DNA of 64,000 nt, from contig OX235273.1 of NCBI GenBank assembly GCA_944472155.2, positions 86,174,793-86,238,792 on the forward strand, given 5' to 3'. How positions within the stretch are numbered: the first letter of the stretch is position 1; each line of letters opens with the position of its first letter. This document shows, in pieces, positions 21,965-34,110 of this stretch. Under the pieces are notes generated by a model. That model saw only the letters and a program-made list of their open reading frames with translations, ran no database searches and was not told the DNA's origin. Source of the DNA: Trichobilharzia szidati. Its lineage: Eukaryota > Platyhelminthes > Trematoda > Strigeidida > Schistosomatidae. The position numbers and the translations under genes are program-made.

Positions 21965-24900
21965 ATTTATTTTTACTATTTACTTGCGTTCTTAGTGGAA
22001 CACAAGACTTCAACAACACATCTTCACTTTATTCTGTTTTCCACCGACCTCTTCAGCTGGGTCCACGATTCACCAAACTCTCTCATCTCTTCCTCATACG
22101 ATCTCCTCCATGTCACCCCAGGACAGCCCACTCGTCGCTTCCCATTGGGATTCCAATCGAGAGCCTGGCGTGCGATGTCATTCGGTGGCCTCCTTAATGT
22201 ATGCCCGATCCATCTCCGCTTTCCCCCACATATTTGTTGAGCGATTGGCTATTGGTTGGTTTGTTTCCAGCCAGAGTTTCTTGTTACTAATTCTTTCTGG
22301 CCGATCTTTGATCTTCATTATGGAGCCAGTGAAGCGGGCAGCTATTGATGAAAGTCTGTAACCTGTTGGAAATCCTTTTCGTAACAGGCTGGCCACGTTT
22401 CTGACCCGTATAGAAGAACCGACTTGACATTAGTGTTGAAAATGCGAATCTTGTTCCTTATGCCGTGGAGTGTGGAAGATTCCCAAACTGGTTTCAGGTT
22501 GATGTAGGCGTATCTTGCCTTTCCGATTCTGACTGTCTTTGACATCTTCGTCCGTTCCAGCTGCCTGTAGTTGAAACGATGCTTCCCAGATAAGTGAAGG
22601 AGGCAACCTCTGTTAAATCTCTCCCGTTGATGGTGGTTGGTGCTGGTTGTTGTTTCCGTTGGTTGGTTATTTTCACCAACACCGTCTTCTCTGTGTTCAC
22701 CTGGAGTCCTGTTTTCGCCACCTCTTCAGACAGTTTGTTGGATTTTGCTTGCAAGTCTTCGAGTTTGTGTGACATTAGGCATATATCATCTGCGAAATCC
22801 AGATCTTATAGAGTCTTCTTATCGGTCGCCCAGGGTATTCCTGACTCCTCGCCCCAAAAAGTCTGACGCATAATCCAGTCCACAACGATTAGGAATATCA
22901 TCAATGATAATAGACAGGCAGCCCTGTCTTACTCCTGTATGCACTTCGAACGCCTCACTGAGTTTTCCGTTGTGGATCACCTGACATGTGCCACTGTTAT
23001 ATAGCTGTTGAATGAGGTTGATAAAGACTTGGGCACTACACGCCATAGTGTTGAAGTAGTTTCCAAATTACCTCTCGGTCTACGCTGTCTGTTAAAGGCC
23101 TTTTCGAAAGTCGATGAAGCTGAGGTAGAGGTTTGACTGCCATTCTATGCTCTGTTCGATGACTATGCGTAGAGTTACAGTTTGATCCTGAATCCAGCTT
23201 GTTCCATGTTGGCGGAGTTCTGTATCCAGTGCATCCTTTATTCTCTCCAGGATGATGCGACTTAGCATTTTACTTGGCATGGACAAGAGCATGATTCCAC
23301 GCCAGTTCTTGCACAGGCCTAAGTCGCCTTTCTTTGGCAGTTTGACAAGGTAGCCCTTCTTCCAATCAGTAGGCACCTTTCTTCTTTCCAAACTTTTTGC
23401 AGTAATGGAGTGAGAATATATGCCGTAATCTCTGGGGCCGTCTCCAGTGCTTCGAGAGGAATGCTGTCTGGTCCTTCTGCCTTCCCGGACTTCAGTAGCT
23501 TGATCGCATTCAGGATTTCTTCTTTCGTTAGAAAAGTGGTGTCCACTGGCATTTTCGTGTGTGCCGGTGGTGGTCGATTCAAGAATCCTTTGAAGTGATC
23601 AGCCCATTGTTTTACTTGTTTCTTCTCCCTGGTGATCAGGTTCACTTGGGCATCTTTTATTGTTTCATCATCTGGGTTGATCTCTTGCCGGATAGAGACT
23701 TAGTTATCTGATATAGTGTCCTGATGTCTCTTTTGCCTGCGCCATGTCTGTTCTGCTTTAGTTGCTGGCCGGTGTGTTGTAGAATTGTCTTTTGTCTTTC
23801 CTAGTACTCTTCTTCACTGCTTTATTCAGTGCAGTGTGCATCAAACTCAGCTTCTCTTTCTGTTGTCCATCTTTGCATTGACTCATCTTCTCTTCACCAT
23901 CCTCCTCTCCTCGATTAGCTTCCAGGTATCCTTTGAGAGCCATTCGTTGTCGTATCTCTTGCTTCTTCCTAGAACAGTTGTACACGTTTCCATGAACATT
24001 ACCTTCAGACAGTTAGTTCCAATGTTCTTCCACACAGGTTTCCCCAGTGATGCCACGTAGTGTCATCGACTTTGCTCTGATTTGATCTGTAGTGAAGGCA
24101 TTCCTTGTAGTTTTGTCCTTCAGTTTCTGAATGTTAAACTTGAATTACAGTGGTCTTTCTCCATTTGTTTTCATGGATTTCAGCTTCACCTTGAAGGTTC
24201 CTTGAACTAGAGTATGGTCTGAGCTCGCCCACATCTGCTCCACTTCTCGACTTTGTATCCAGTAGGCTGAGTCTCCACCTCCTTGAGCAGCATTGAGATG
24301 AAATCTATTTGGCTTGTACTATGTCCGTCGGGTGAAATCCATGTTGCTTTGTGTGCATCCTTTTGTTTGTACACGCTCCCTCCGATCACCAAATCGTAGA
24401 AAGGGCATAATTCTGCGAATAATTCTCCGTTCTCATTCATTTCTCTGAGAGCCTTTCGACCCATGATGAGATTTCTTCCTGTATTATCTGCTCCCAATTT
24501 GGCTTGCGTTCATATCACCCATAAGGATTTTGATGTCACCATTTGGGATGTTGTCCATTACTGTTTGTAGTTGTCTGTAAAAAACCTCCTTTTCTTGTCC
24601 CGCGTTGTTTGTAGCACTGTGCGTAGCATTGGATAATTGTAACCTTCATTCCTTTGGAGTTGGATCTTGCTGTCATGACCCTGAATGAAATTGGTTCCCA
24701 CTGCATTAGGGCTTTGGCTGCCACTGGTGACATCATGATAACCACTCCCTCAGTGTGCTCGTGGTTGTCGTTTGGGTGGCCGGAGTAGATTACTGCCTTT
24801 CCAGTTGACAATTTGAATAATCCACATCCGTTCCACTGCTCTCGCAGATACCCAGCACTTCAATGCCATATCTTCGCATTTCGTTGGCTACTTGGGCAAC

Positions 24901-25220
24901 CTTCCCAGTCTCGTACATTGTACAGACATTCCACGTCCCCATTATTATTGTTGCTTTCATCGAGAGAAGACACATATTCTGACTGGCTTCCCGAAGGCTT
25001 TCACCAGCCCATGTCATTTCGCCTATCCGATTCGAGCAAAGAATAAGATTTTTATTTGAAGTTTTTGTATTTTTATTATATTATCTGTGTGTTGAAGTTT
25101 CTCTAGCGGTTTGAAAGTTTTAGTGGTGTGGGGTTGCTAGCCCCACACACAACCCTCCCTCTTTACCCGGGCTTGGAACTGGCTAGAAAGCTAGCGAGCT
25201 AGTTAACTAGGCGAGGTTAC
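21965..25220 (-). pseudogene. RTE/SR2-like LINE, near full-length but frameshifted
   Basis: On the minus strand, from the 5' end near 25220: a 5' UTR; an apurinic endonuclease N-terminus (GTWNVCTMYETGKVAQVANE, 24960-24850); a second endonuclease block with HKATWISPDG...QIDFI (24390-24300); a pre-RT linker (QWADHFKGFLNR, 23645-23320); and RT motifs CKNWRGIMLLSMPSKML (near 23310) and VHTGVRQGCL (near 22930). A downstream region follows with [15 protein letters not shown] (near 22430), then a 3' UTR. The organisation, endonuclease then RT in one ORF, is that of RTE-clade elements such as schistosome SR2. The YADD box is not recoverable (DYASDF is seen instead) and several frameshifts break the ORF, so it cannot be active. 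Confidence 0.85.
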
Positions 25221-25224
25221 ATTT

Positions 25225-26085
25225 ACTTTAAGTCAGGCCTAACGCTGATTATATTTTAAACAAGTACGTAGATGACTCACCTTTCATCTTATCGATTTTT
25301 GACTACATCTTAGAAGCTGGTAGGTATTCTGTTGTGCATTGAAATCAGTCAATTGTCAACAGAACACAATTCTAAAATATGTGCGTTGTCTTCGAGACAC
25401 CGTAAATTGCAGTCAAGTTGTCTAAACAATCAAAAGCGAATCTCTCATAATGCAAAGTGATTTCTTGTCTAGTAAATTTTTCGATCGAATTACTTTTCAA
25501 GTTCTAATGGAATCTTTTGTCTTCTGTTGATGAAATTGTGGAGGTATTAGCTATATTCATCAGCTTATTTTTTTGAATAAGTCTGTTGTAGGTTTAGTGA
25601 AAAAATTAGACATGTGGTGTTATTTGATATCATTATTATTATTTCACACCGCCGAAACAATGTTTTGATCTTTTGACTTAAATTCCATTAGTACGCATCA
25701 ACAAACACATAAAAGTGAAATGGTGATTCATACAAAATCACACATTTCAATTGGCGAATTCTGATTTGTCTCCGTTGTCTACAAAGCAGAAAATTAACCA
25801 CTTCTAGCTAACAGATACTAAACGCTACACACAAGTAATAACTTTCTTACCTCTGAAGTAATGAATACTTAATTTATGTTTTAATGAAAACAGCAATACT
25901 GAGATGTGTATACAACAATCTGAGGAAGTTCACGCAGGATGGGTAGTTCGCTTTGGAGGAATCTTGTCAGAAATTTTTTGAAAAAGAAAATCTTCATGAA
26001 AATGTTGATTTTATTAGGTAGAAATTTATGCAGAAGAGTATCTAATTAATAATAATATTTTACTTATATCCATCAGTTTCTCTTC
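25225..26085. other. Nothing recognised
   Basis: AT-rich DNA between LINE copies. No coding features. Confidence 0.4.
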
Positions 26086-26089
26086 ACTC

Positions 26090-26400
26090 GGACGATGTCC
26101 GTAAAAACTGCCTATGTACTGCGCATTAATATTATTGTTATTGCCCTGGATTTCGTGTGGAAAATATGGCTTGAACACTACACCTCCATTTCTTCCACTT
26201 CTCTGAAGTCTCTTTTAACTGGTTACACAATAGCCCATATTTTCTCACCTGCTTCTCCTCCTCCTCCTCACATGATCTCCGCTATGTCACACTTGGACCC
26301 ATGCCCAACTCGTCATTTCTCACTCGGGTTCCACTGGAGTTGTGATCTGGTACGCGGTGTCACTTAACGGTCTCCTCAACGTATGTTATTCGGTATATTT
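26090..26400 (-). mobile_element. RTE-like LINE, 3'-end fragment
   Basis: The plus strand reads CACATGATCTCCGCTATGTCAC and CGTCATTTCTCACTCGGGTTCC, paralleling the 3' terminal segments at 15410-15490 and 22095-22160. The minus strand is therefore the sense strand. Only the distal 300 bp are present. Confidence 0.6.
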
Positions 26401-26589
26401 TTTGGGCAAGAGGTTCTTGAATGTTTCGATGCTTATTTACGTAGTAACATCTGCTGAAAATTATTTGTAGAAATTCTTAGCCATTTGATAAGTTTGCCTT
26501 CAAATTATCCTACGGCCACCCAATTCATGAAAAACTGGTGAAATGTTTGAATTAGTTGCATGAATTTATATATATCGACAAACTCCACT

Positions 26590-27150
26590 GATGAGGAAGT
26601 AAAAGTCAGTCAAGAGTGGGAACGCAACACAGACCTTCATTACTCTGAAGATTGTGTGGAGACCCACAGAATTTAGCGAAAGGAACCAAATACAAATCAT
26701 CAATAGTCATGTCAAGCCACTGATTCTGTGTGTTTCAGACACTTGGTATACACGGAAACAATGCATTTCCGACAGGCTACTGAAGATTTTCATTGACACC
26801 TACCTTCTCTGGCTGGATAATGCAGATGAAGTGTGTGTTACCAAATAGCATAAGCAAGAAGGAACTATAAGAAAGAACCAACTCAGAATTTACTGCTCAA
26901 CAAATATCCAGAGGGACGTGGAAATGCGTTGAACATATTCTAAGGAGACGTTCAAGTAACATCCCATACCCGGCCGTCGACTGAAATCCTAACGGGAAGA
27001 GAAGAGTTAGATGTCGAAGATTTACGTGGAGAAGATCATGTGAAGAGGAGATCTGAGCTAGTGGGCAGTCATGGAAACTGCTGAAAGTGATGCCAGAGGA
27101 TTGAGTGGAATGAAGATCTTCAGCTAAAGCTACATGTTCTTTGACGAATA
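26590..27150 (+). pseudogene. RTE-like LINE, C-terminal coding fragment
   Basis: The plus-strand translation gives an NSHVKPLILCVSDTWYT-like stretch corresponding to [15 protein letters not shown] of the long copy at 21965-25220. Scrambled remnants of the following region follow (LLLNKYPEGRGNALN, then TWRRSCEEEI in another frame). It lies head-to-head with the 3' fragment at 26090-26400. Confidence 0.6.
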
Positions 27151-27539
27151 CATTTAAAAATAATGGTCAGTTTGAAAATCTAACTATTCGTTTTCTGCAT
27201 AACTAAACTACGGATGTGAATTTGAATGAAGAGATAACATGTTATATTTGTCCCTCAGTTTGATCCAGTGCAATGAACCGAATGGACCAGCACAGCATAA
27301 TCTCACAAAAGATTTCAAAGTTAAACTACGAAATTACACTTTCTTAAATCAATCAACCTACTCATATTTCAAAACTTGGCACAAACAAATAACAGCATTG
27401 CCTAGGGCACTGCGTTCATCCTTTTTTCCGCGTTCGCTAGTTAGTAATAGTTGAGTGTCATGTCAAATTATTGTCTTCTATTTCACAACTAGAAGTGCTG
27501 ACTGATGGATGGGTTGTTGGTGCAGCCTCATCCTAAACA

Positions 27540-28062
27540 TATTAATATATGTGTAAAACTTGGGCACTGTGGTAGTAAGTAATTCCACATTAGTTTGTTT
27601 ATTAGATATATTACACAGTGATGAAACAGTATTATTTACTGGATGACGTCTCGAACAAAATTTATTGTTCATAATCATATCAATTGTGATCACACGACTT
27701 CGACACTTGATTTTTATAGTTTTCTTTGTTCTCTCCTATTTGTCGTATGGGTAGTAGAATTTTCCAGATATCGGGGACAGGTGATGAATCATTCCTATTA
27801 CATGTATTTGTAGTTGTTATCGAATCAACTACAAATACATGTAATAGGAATGATTCAACATCTGTCACAGATATCTGGTAAATTCTATTACCCCTACGAC
27901 AATAAATAGGAGAGAACAAAGAAAAATATAAAACTCAAGTTACGAAGTCGTGTGATAACAATTGATATGATTATGAACAATAAATTTTGTTCGAAACGTC
28001 ATCCAGTAAATAATACTGTTTCACTGTGTGATATACCTAATAAACAAACTAATATAGAATTA
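27540..28062 (+). mobile_element. Palindromic element E2 with 13-bp target duplication
   Basis: The 523-bp insertion is flanked by CTCATCCTAAACA at 27527-27539 and 28063-28075. After a head of about 40 bp (TATATGTGTAAAACTTGGGC) come inverted arms of about 238 bp (27579-27816 and 27826-28063) around a 9-nt loop. The outer arms contain GTTTCACTGTGT and CGTCATCCAGTAAATAATACTG. Head, outer arms and tail match element E1 at 10366-10596. No ORF is encoded. The arms differ at scattered positions, so they have aged since insertion. Confidence 0.8.
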
Positions 28063-28079
28063 CTCATCCTAAACACTCT

Positions 28080-29110
28080 GTTTGATCTTATTTTATCAGC
28101 ATCATAGTCAGCCTCAGTGATCAGTAAATAAATAGTGACACATAACTTGAGGTACATAGTATTCCTAAATCATCCTCTCGGATAAGTACGTTTCCTTTAT
28201 ATTCGTCAAAAGACACCTCGAATTGGAGATCGTGTGAATAAATATTAGTGTACATCTGAAAATACGCTTTACTTTAGTTGGTGGATTGCTATTTCTGATT
28301 GACAAATATGACAACTAGGGAGAAATTAGAATAGACTTTTAAACGAGGGTTATGTGAAATTGTTAATACCACTGACTTCATATAAAATGAATAAGTGAGA
28401 TGAAACAAGTATGTTTTCTCAAGTTCTACACTTTCAACTCATCTTACCGTTCTAAAAACTTCACAGGAAGTCAACTGAATAATTGATTATTCCAAGTCAA
28501 ACTAACTTTAATCGAATCAAGGTCGCTGTAAATTTTCAATCAGCCCATTCCTTTTTTCTACAAAAACAAACAGTTTCATACACCTTTCATACACTTTCAT
28601 AGAATGATGAAATAATTTGTCTGAAGTGTTTAACAAGGCTATATAATAATATTATTAACCTTAGCAATCATCCAGTATTATTTCAGGTAGCAATAAGAAT
28701 AAATTTGTAATTTTAATTATTCTATTTACTGTAAGTATCATCATCATTACATCAAACTACTTACATTTTGTACACACAAAACAGACATATACGGTCAGCC
28801 AAAAAAACGAACAAACAAACAAATAATGAATGTTTCGCGGTCAATGTAACATTTCAAGAAACGTCTATTATACCACCCTATACACATCCCGCCGATTTAT
28901 TCATCTTGTATTAACTAAGAAACATGGATAGTGATAATAATAATAACAATAACAATGATAATAGGTCAATTGCATGTGCATCTCATTTTGTAAATATTTA
29001 TGACAACTTGTCTATACGGAACGCTGTTATGTACACTGGAATCTTGGTCAACTTGCAAATAATAGGGAATAAAAATAGTCACTTATGTATGAATTCAAAT
29101 GAGAAGTAGG
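28080..29110. other. Nothing recognised
   Basis: AT-rich, with an (AAT/AAC)n-like tract at about 28935-28962. No gene or known repeat. Confidence 0.4.
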
Positions 29111-29114
29111 CTGA

Positions 29115-29240
29115 TAATAACTAGGATGAAACAGCTGTCCAGTACTCCCTGCTGGTTTTCAATGGTTCTCTAACTGATATCAATCCGTGATCAACTCGTA
29201 AAAGAAACAAACTAATCCTTACAAACCAACTAAAGAAATG
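29115..29240 (+). mobile_element. SINE-3, tail fragment
   Basis: It matches the 3' half of SINE-3 from CTAGGATGAAACAGCTGTC through CTAACTGATATCAATCCGTG to the tail ACTAATCCTTACAAACCAAC. The head with the promoter boxes is missing. Confidence 0.65.
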
Positions 29241-29276
29241 ATAATAATACTTCATGCAACCGGTTCCCTTTACTAG

Positions 29277-29730
29277 TTTGAAGAGAGAAAGAATGAACAT
29301 GTTTGCAGGATAATACGAGCTCGTTTTATTTCGTGGATTCTCATCAACTGCATACATCCTAAACAAAATCAAATTATAGGTTTCAAGAAAGTTGTGGAAC
29401 ATACTTTTTCATAATTACTTTGAGTTATAGATAGAAGGCATAAGGAGCATAATTCCAGAATTTGATGTAGGTAGACAGATTATTCGGTGTCAAAAACAAC
29501 TAGTTATATATAGTGGAATTAGATAAGAGGGGTAAGAGTTCAGATTTCTATTGGAAAACAACACAGATTGGTTAGAGGCATATTACAGGGTCAGGGTCTG
29601 TTCTCTGTTCCACAACTTTCTTGAAACCTATAATTTGGTTTTGTTTAGGATGTATGCAGTTGATGAGAATCCACGAAATAAAACGAGCTCGTATTATCCT
29701 GCAAACATGTTCATTCTTTCTCTCTTCAAA
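29277..29730. repeat. Inverted repeat, 125-bp arms
   Basis: Arms 29277-29401 and 29606-29730 are reverse complements with one visible mismatch, separated by about 204 bp. Both strands read the same 40-residue stretch (FHNFLETYNL...RMYAVDENP), but it matches no family known to me and is probably non-coding. The arms are not related to the other palindromes in the window. Confidence 0.85.
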
Positions 29731-29884
29731 ATAATACTTCAGACTAACACAAATACATTTGGTAGTTGATTAGATGATAGGAAGCATTTCTTCAGATGAA
29801 ACGATATACTGATTTTTATTGACAACATAAAAATGTTGAAGATTATTTGTAACTTCTCAGAAATGACTTCACTGAAACATATAT

Positions 29885-30060
29885 GTATATATGTATCACA
29901 GCGGTTGAATGGTCTACGAGCTTGCGTTGTAGCCGGGTTCGAGACCCAATGATGCCTACGGTTGATGAGTCCCAAACGTTTTCCAATGCTTCTCTAACCG
30001 ATGTCACCTCATCATGAAATCCTGTAACCAGTCAAATCAAATTCCCACAAACCAACACAA
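29885..30060 (+). mobile_element. SINE-3, copy lacking the leader
   Basis: A-box-like AGCGGTTGAATGG and B-box GGGTTCGAGACCC are followed by a body with CTTCTCTAACCGATGTCA and ACCAGTCAAATC, as in copy 1 (2005-2330). It has diverged, and the leader upstream of the tRNA-like head is absent. Confidence 0.65.
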
Positions 30061-30279
30061 TACAAATAATTTTACCAATCTAGTGGTGATAAGTTTGTTA
30101 ACAATAATTAGTCAGTGTCAACATGTCAAGGGGTGGTGATAATTAACCAAGAAAATCGGTACAAACAATTGAAGGGTAGACAGGCTTACAACACGTGGAC
30201 CGCATAATGCATGATTTGTGAAAAGAGTAAGGAGGAAGTGAGTGTTCATGCTGATTACATAATAGGCAATTAAAGATGA

Positions 30280-30510
30280 TGTAGTCAGGATGATGACCAA
30301 GGCTGTACAAATTTCTTCTGGATATATAGTGTGGCTTCTTCAGGTGGATGCCGATGGCTTCAGTTGAACAGAGAAGACGAAGTTGTAAGACTAAACTGAG
30401 ATTAGTTGGAATGTGATGATAAATAACTTTAAATTCTGTATTATCATCAACTTTATGCTCAATGTCTACAAAGTGAGCTACGAATAGATCTTGTTTGTCC
30501 ACTGCTCGAC
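30280..30510 (-). pseudogene. PLE GIY-YIG endonuclease, C-terminal fragment
   Basis: The minus-strand frame contains a degenerate SGH helix (VAHFVDIEHKVDDN), FKVIYHHIPTNLS, LRLLCSTEAIGIHLKKP and then loses the usual CIQKK ending. It resembles the C-terminal half of the PLE endonuclease but from another subfamily. Upstream on this strand there is no YIG strand. Confidence 0.6.
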
Positions 30511-31179
30511 AATACAGGATAACTTTCAGAGAAGGTAGTAGTTGACACGAGTATTCACAAATTTATTAATTTATTGATAACCAGTCATTACAGTCATTAG
30601 CATAGTAAAATCAACTAGTAAAAACTAATAGTATACACAAATAATAAAAACTGATATCCACTATACATGAAGTGACTTATATGATGATAGTGGTTTAGGA
30701 TTGAGTGTTCGGGACAATCGCCTGTTTTGGTGGAACGACTGCATCTCCGATACGTGAATTCGAAGCAGTTACTACCAAGTGAATAAAATCAAAACAAGAA
30801 TAGCAATATGACCTTGAGCAAGTGACCAAATCAACATTTAGTGGATTATATTTGAACAAGCTTATAGGATGGACCAATTGATTAACGTAGCTTATGCCTA
30901 CAGAGTGGCTACAATAGCAAATGAAATCATTCAACCAGTTAACTCTGGGGATAGATATCCCACGTCATTTGCATGAAAGCACATAATACAGACAAATTAA
31001 GTATCTCTGCAACGCTGTATCATTTCCTTTCTCTGACGTAAAATATATCTCCTTGCTATTTGATGTTTTTCTGCTTTACACATATATACTTTTTACATAT
31101 ATACTACTGATAAATCTTATCAGTAGTACATGCCATATACATACCGAGTTATTGTACGAGTTAAAGAAAACATTGGTGC

Positions 31180-31330
31180 ATGTTCTCTGAGCTGGATGGA
31201 TAGAATGCGAAACTTTCGTTGTCCTTCTAGACAGCATCTTCAGCTCTGACCTTTTCACCTCAAAGTTAGCACGGAATATGTTAACAAGGGCAATGAAAGC
31301 TTCGTAATTAAACTACTCAGCTCAGAGAAC
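31180..31330. repeat. Diverged inverted repeat related to 18336-18474
   Basis: The left arm GTTCTCTGAGCTGG...CTTTCGTTGTCC and the right arm (reverse complement near 31283-31331, CAGCTCAGAGAACAC) pair imperfectly. The middle holds AGCATCTTCAGCTCTGACC. It has the same arms as the perfect palindrome at 18336-18474 but is older. Confidence 0.7.
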
Positions 31331-31709
31331 ACACACCAATACCAAATTATCATTATTATTGTTATAAGTTTAATTGTCAAAAAAGAAAATCACAGAACTA
31401 AATATTTGGACGATATCTAATAGAAAGTTATTATAGGTAAGCAGTCAGTAACACTGAAGTCATTAAGTTCGAATGTGCAACAATCTTACCAATTAGGCAT
31501 AAATTACGTAATCTAAGACAATAGATAATTAGCATTGCTCAGAAATGATTACCAGTACCAATAAAAATTAGGAGCGCTTGGAAACAATAACATTGTTCAA
31601 GAGAGTAAGGAACTCAGAATATTTACAAAGTGTATTTTAAAATCAGGAGTTTGAATGGAAGAAATGAGCCAAGGACCAAAACCGAATGAATAAGGTTTAC
31701 ACACAAGGT

Positions 31710-32160
31710 TATGCACGAGTTACTGAAAACATTTCACACTGCACCTTTACGTCTCACCTTCTCCACGCAACTTCTTATTTCTCAAAATGGTAGAGACAAT
31801 GTTCCACTCACGGCAACATACATGTGCCCATATCAGTACACTTGCTGTCCTAGAGGTATGTACATAGGCCGTACCAATGGGATACTGTCTAGACACGCAC
31901 AACAACGTCTCCCAATGAGGCTGTCGACAGGAGAAATTAGACAAACCAATAGTTCAGTTATTCAGCACCTTGTTCTCACGAATCATTCCGCAACAATAGA
32001 AAAATCTTTCTAAGTGATATATGAGGTAAGGCGAAGTCGTTCGAAAGGTTTCCGGCTGCATCTTCTGTCCACAGCAGAATCTCTTGCTATACACAAGGAA
32101 AACTCCGAACTGTGTATACAGAAGCAGTTTATCCAATTCCTTTTACTAACATGGTCATAA
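31710..32160 (+). pseudogene. PLE GIY-YIG endonuclease domain with one stop
   Basis: The plus-strand frame encodes a complete domain: YQYTCCPRGMYIGRTNG (the GIY-YIG strand with two Cys), QQRLPMRL, SSVIQHLVLTNHSA, then after one in-frame stop (32011-32013) VIYEVRRSRSKGF, LLSTAESLAIH and ELCIQKQFIQFLLLTWS, ending at TAA 32158-32160. The RT domain is not found directly upstream. A separate PLE piece starts about 250 bp downstream in the same orientation. Confidence 0.75.
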
Positions 32161-32404
32161 ACTTTCCTTTCTGTAAGTCGTACCATAACTTGGTACGTAA
32201 TCCACATTTATTCGATTCGTCTTATTTCTTCCATTCCAACTCCCACCTTTAAAATACGCCTTATAAATATTCTGAATCTTCTACTCTTTCGAACAATGTT
32301 ATTGTTGTTTCGACTTAGTTCAGTTTATCTGAAACGTGTAATGTGCGTGTATTTGCGCAACACACTTCGGACATTCTCATCACACACATACTTGTCATGC
32401 ACAT

Positions 32405-34110
32405 TCATGTGGGAAGCCCCTTAGCTCCACTGTTAGCTGATACATACATGTCGCATGTTGAGAACCTAGCTGAAGGCAGGACGTAATTGGAAAAGTTTAT
32501 TTTTATAAGAGATACGTGGATGACATAATAGTCATTTGTGATAAATCGATAGATGTCATAGAAATCCTTCACCATATCAATAAAGTACAAAGCAGCATAT
32601 CGTAAACATACGTAAAAGAGAATAATGAATGCTTGCCGTTTTTAGATGTATTTATAACCCACCCACAAGATAGGTCAATAAGACGATCTGTCCACAGGAA
32701 GTTCACATGGATGATACAGTATCTAAATTATCATAGTTTCTGACCACTGCAGTGTAAAAAGACGACGTTGGTTGTGTTTGTTCAGATGCCCTCACAGTAT
32801 ATGTACAGGCGATACCACTGAAGTAGAAACAACAACTCACTGAAATATTGTTAGACAACAACTATCCGTTGAAATTCACTAAACGTTACAGAAGTGTCAA
32901 ACAAGGAGCTCTACTGTTCCAGTCAGCGCTCAAATGAGGTGTTTATGTATCGTTGCCGTTCAAGTGTGATCAACAAAGTCTGATAACTAAACAAAGACAC
33001 AAGGCGGCAAATAACAGAACTTACTATGCAGCCAAACTTATCTTCACAGAGAAAAATAGATCTATGCGGTCATGTAAGCCCTTACAGCCTCCAAACGATA
33101 GTGTCATATAACAAAGTGTTTACCAATTTACATTTATGTGTAGACACACGTACACAGGGAGGACCCATCGGTCTCTGCAGGCTGAGGATACAGAAAATAT
33201 TCCCAAGTGGCTGACATAACAAATGAAATCCAAGGATAAAATTGATCCAAGAAATAGGTGTCCAACACAAGATTTAGCGAAGCACATCATATAGATGGGT
33301 CATAAGGTTGATTTAAATAATGCCATCAAACCAAAACGTAAAATAGACTAGGGCATAAATATAAATTCTTTGAAACCTTACACATAAAAAGTCTTAAACC
33401 TCACATATGTGAACAAAAAATAGGTATTTCTATAAGACTGACATCATAAACCAATTCAGAACCAAAGTACAATTTAAGCAATGATAATTTCACATACACT
33501 ACAAATACATTAATATTTCATGCCCACACACTACGCCATAAACCTATCCATTATTTCTACATACACCTATAAACACTTTGGACTATAATGTAATACTCCA
33601 CGCTATCTTGCCATCGATATAAATGTGTAGGACAGGCACCTGTGTGATGACAATGTCAGAAATATCTTGCTCAAATACACGCACATCACACCTCCCAAAA
33701 CAACTACGTCCTCTAATTGTTTTGTCGAAATTCATGATGGGGAATTAACTGCTTTAAATGTTCTTGCGTCCAAGCCCTTGTCATTACTAATGAAGGAATC
33801 TGTGATGTCGCAGTGGAAATAATACCTCCTGGAGTGATTACAACCTAGACGATTTGATCAACAGTTGGAAGTAAAATGGAATACAATGCAACTATCAAAA
33901 CTGACCTGTGGTGGTCTGAACACAGGGAACCGATCTTTGCGTCCTACTGCATCGTCTTTCAAGATCGTGTACAAAGTGAAGCCAAATGGCACAAAGGGCA
34001 TCAGGTTTCGGCTTTTGTGTATGGCGGAGGCGTTGGCAATTCATCAATACAACCCTGAATTCTGTATACAGAAAAAGTTTGTCCAGTCTCTTATTCTAAC
34101 TTGGTCTTAA
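32405..34110 (+). pseudogene. Penelope-like element: C-terminal reverse transcriptase plus endonuclease end
   Basis: The plus strand shows GSPLAPLLADTYMSHVEN (the RT region before the catalytic box), then in another frame FYKRYVDDIIVICD with the YVDD catalytic motif. ENNECLPFLDVFITHP and RKFTW...QYLNYHSF follow; these are diagnostic of Penelope-type RTs and closest in plan to telomerase. Between about 33300 and 33860 the linker is badly decayed. The frame 33865-34110 restores the endonuclease end: SFKIVYKVKPNGTKGIRF, LLCMAEALAIHQYNPEF and QKKFVQSLILTWS. That end is nearly identical to 40741-40890, so the same subfamily is involved. Many frameshifts mean it is dead. Confidence 0.75.

Noticed and set aside
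22594..22873. Open frames on the plus strand
   Set aside because: They lie opposite RTE ORF sequence in the minus-strand LINE and show no motifs.
27640..27670. Hammerhead-like CTGGATGACGTTTCGAAC in the E-family arms
   Set aside because: An extra G interrupts the CUGAUGA box and the required GAAA is missing; kept only as a reason to run a covariance search.
29121..29769. A protein-coding gene reading FHNFLETYNL on both strands
   Set aside because: Both readings are the two arms of one inverted repeat; no homologous family is recognised.
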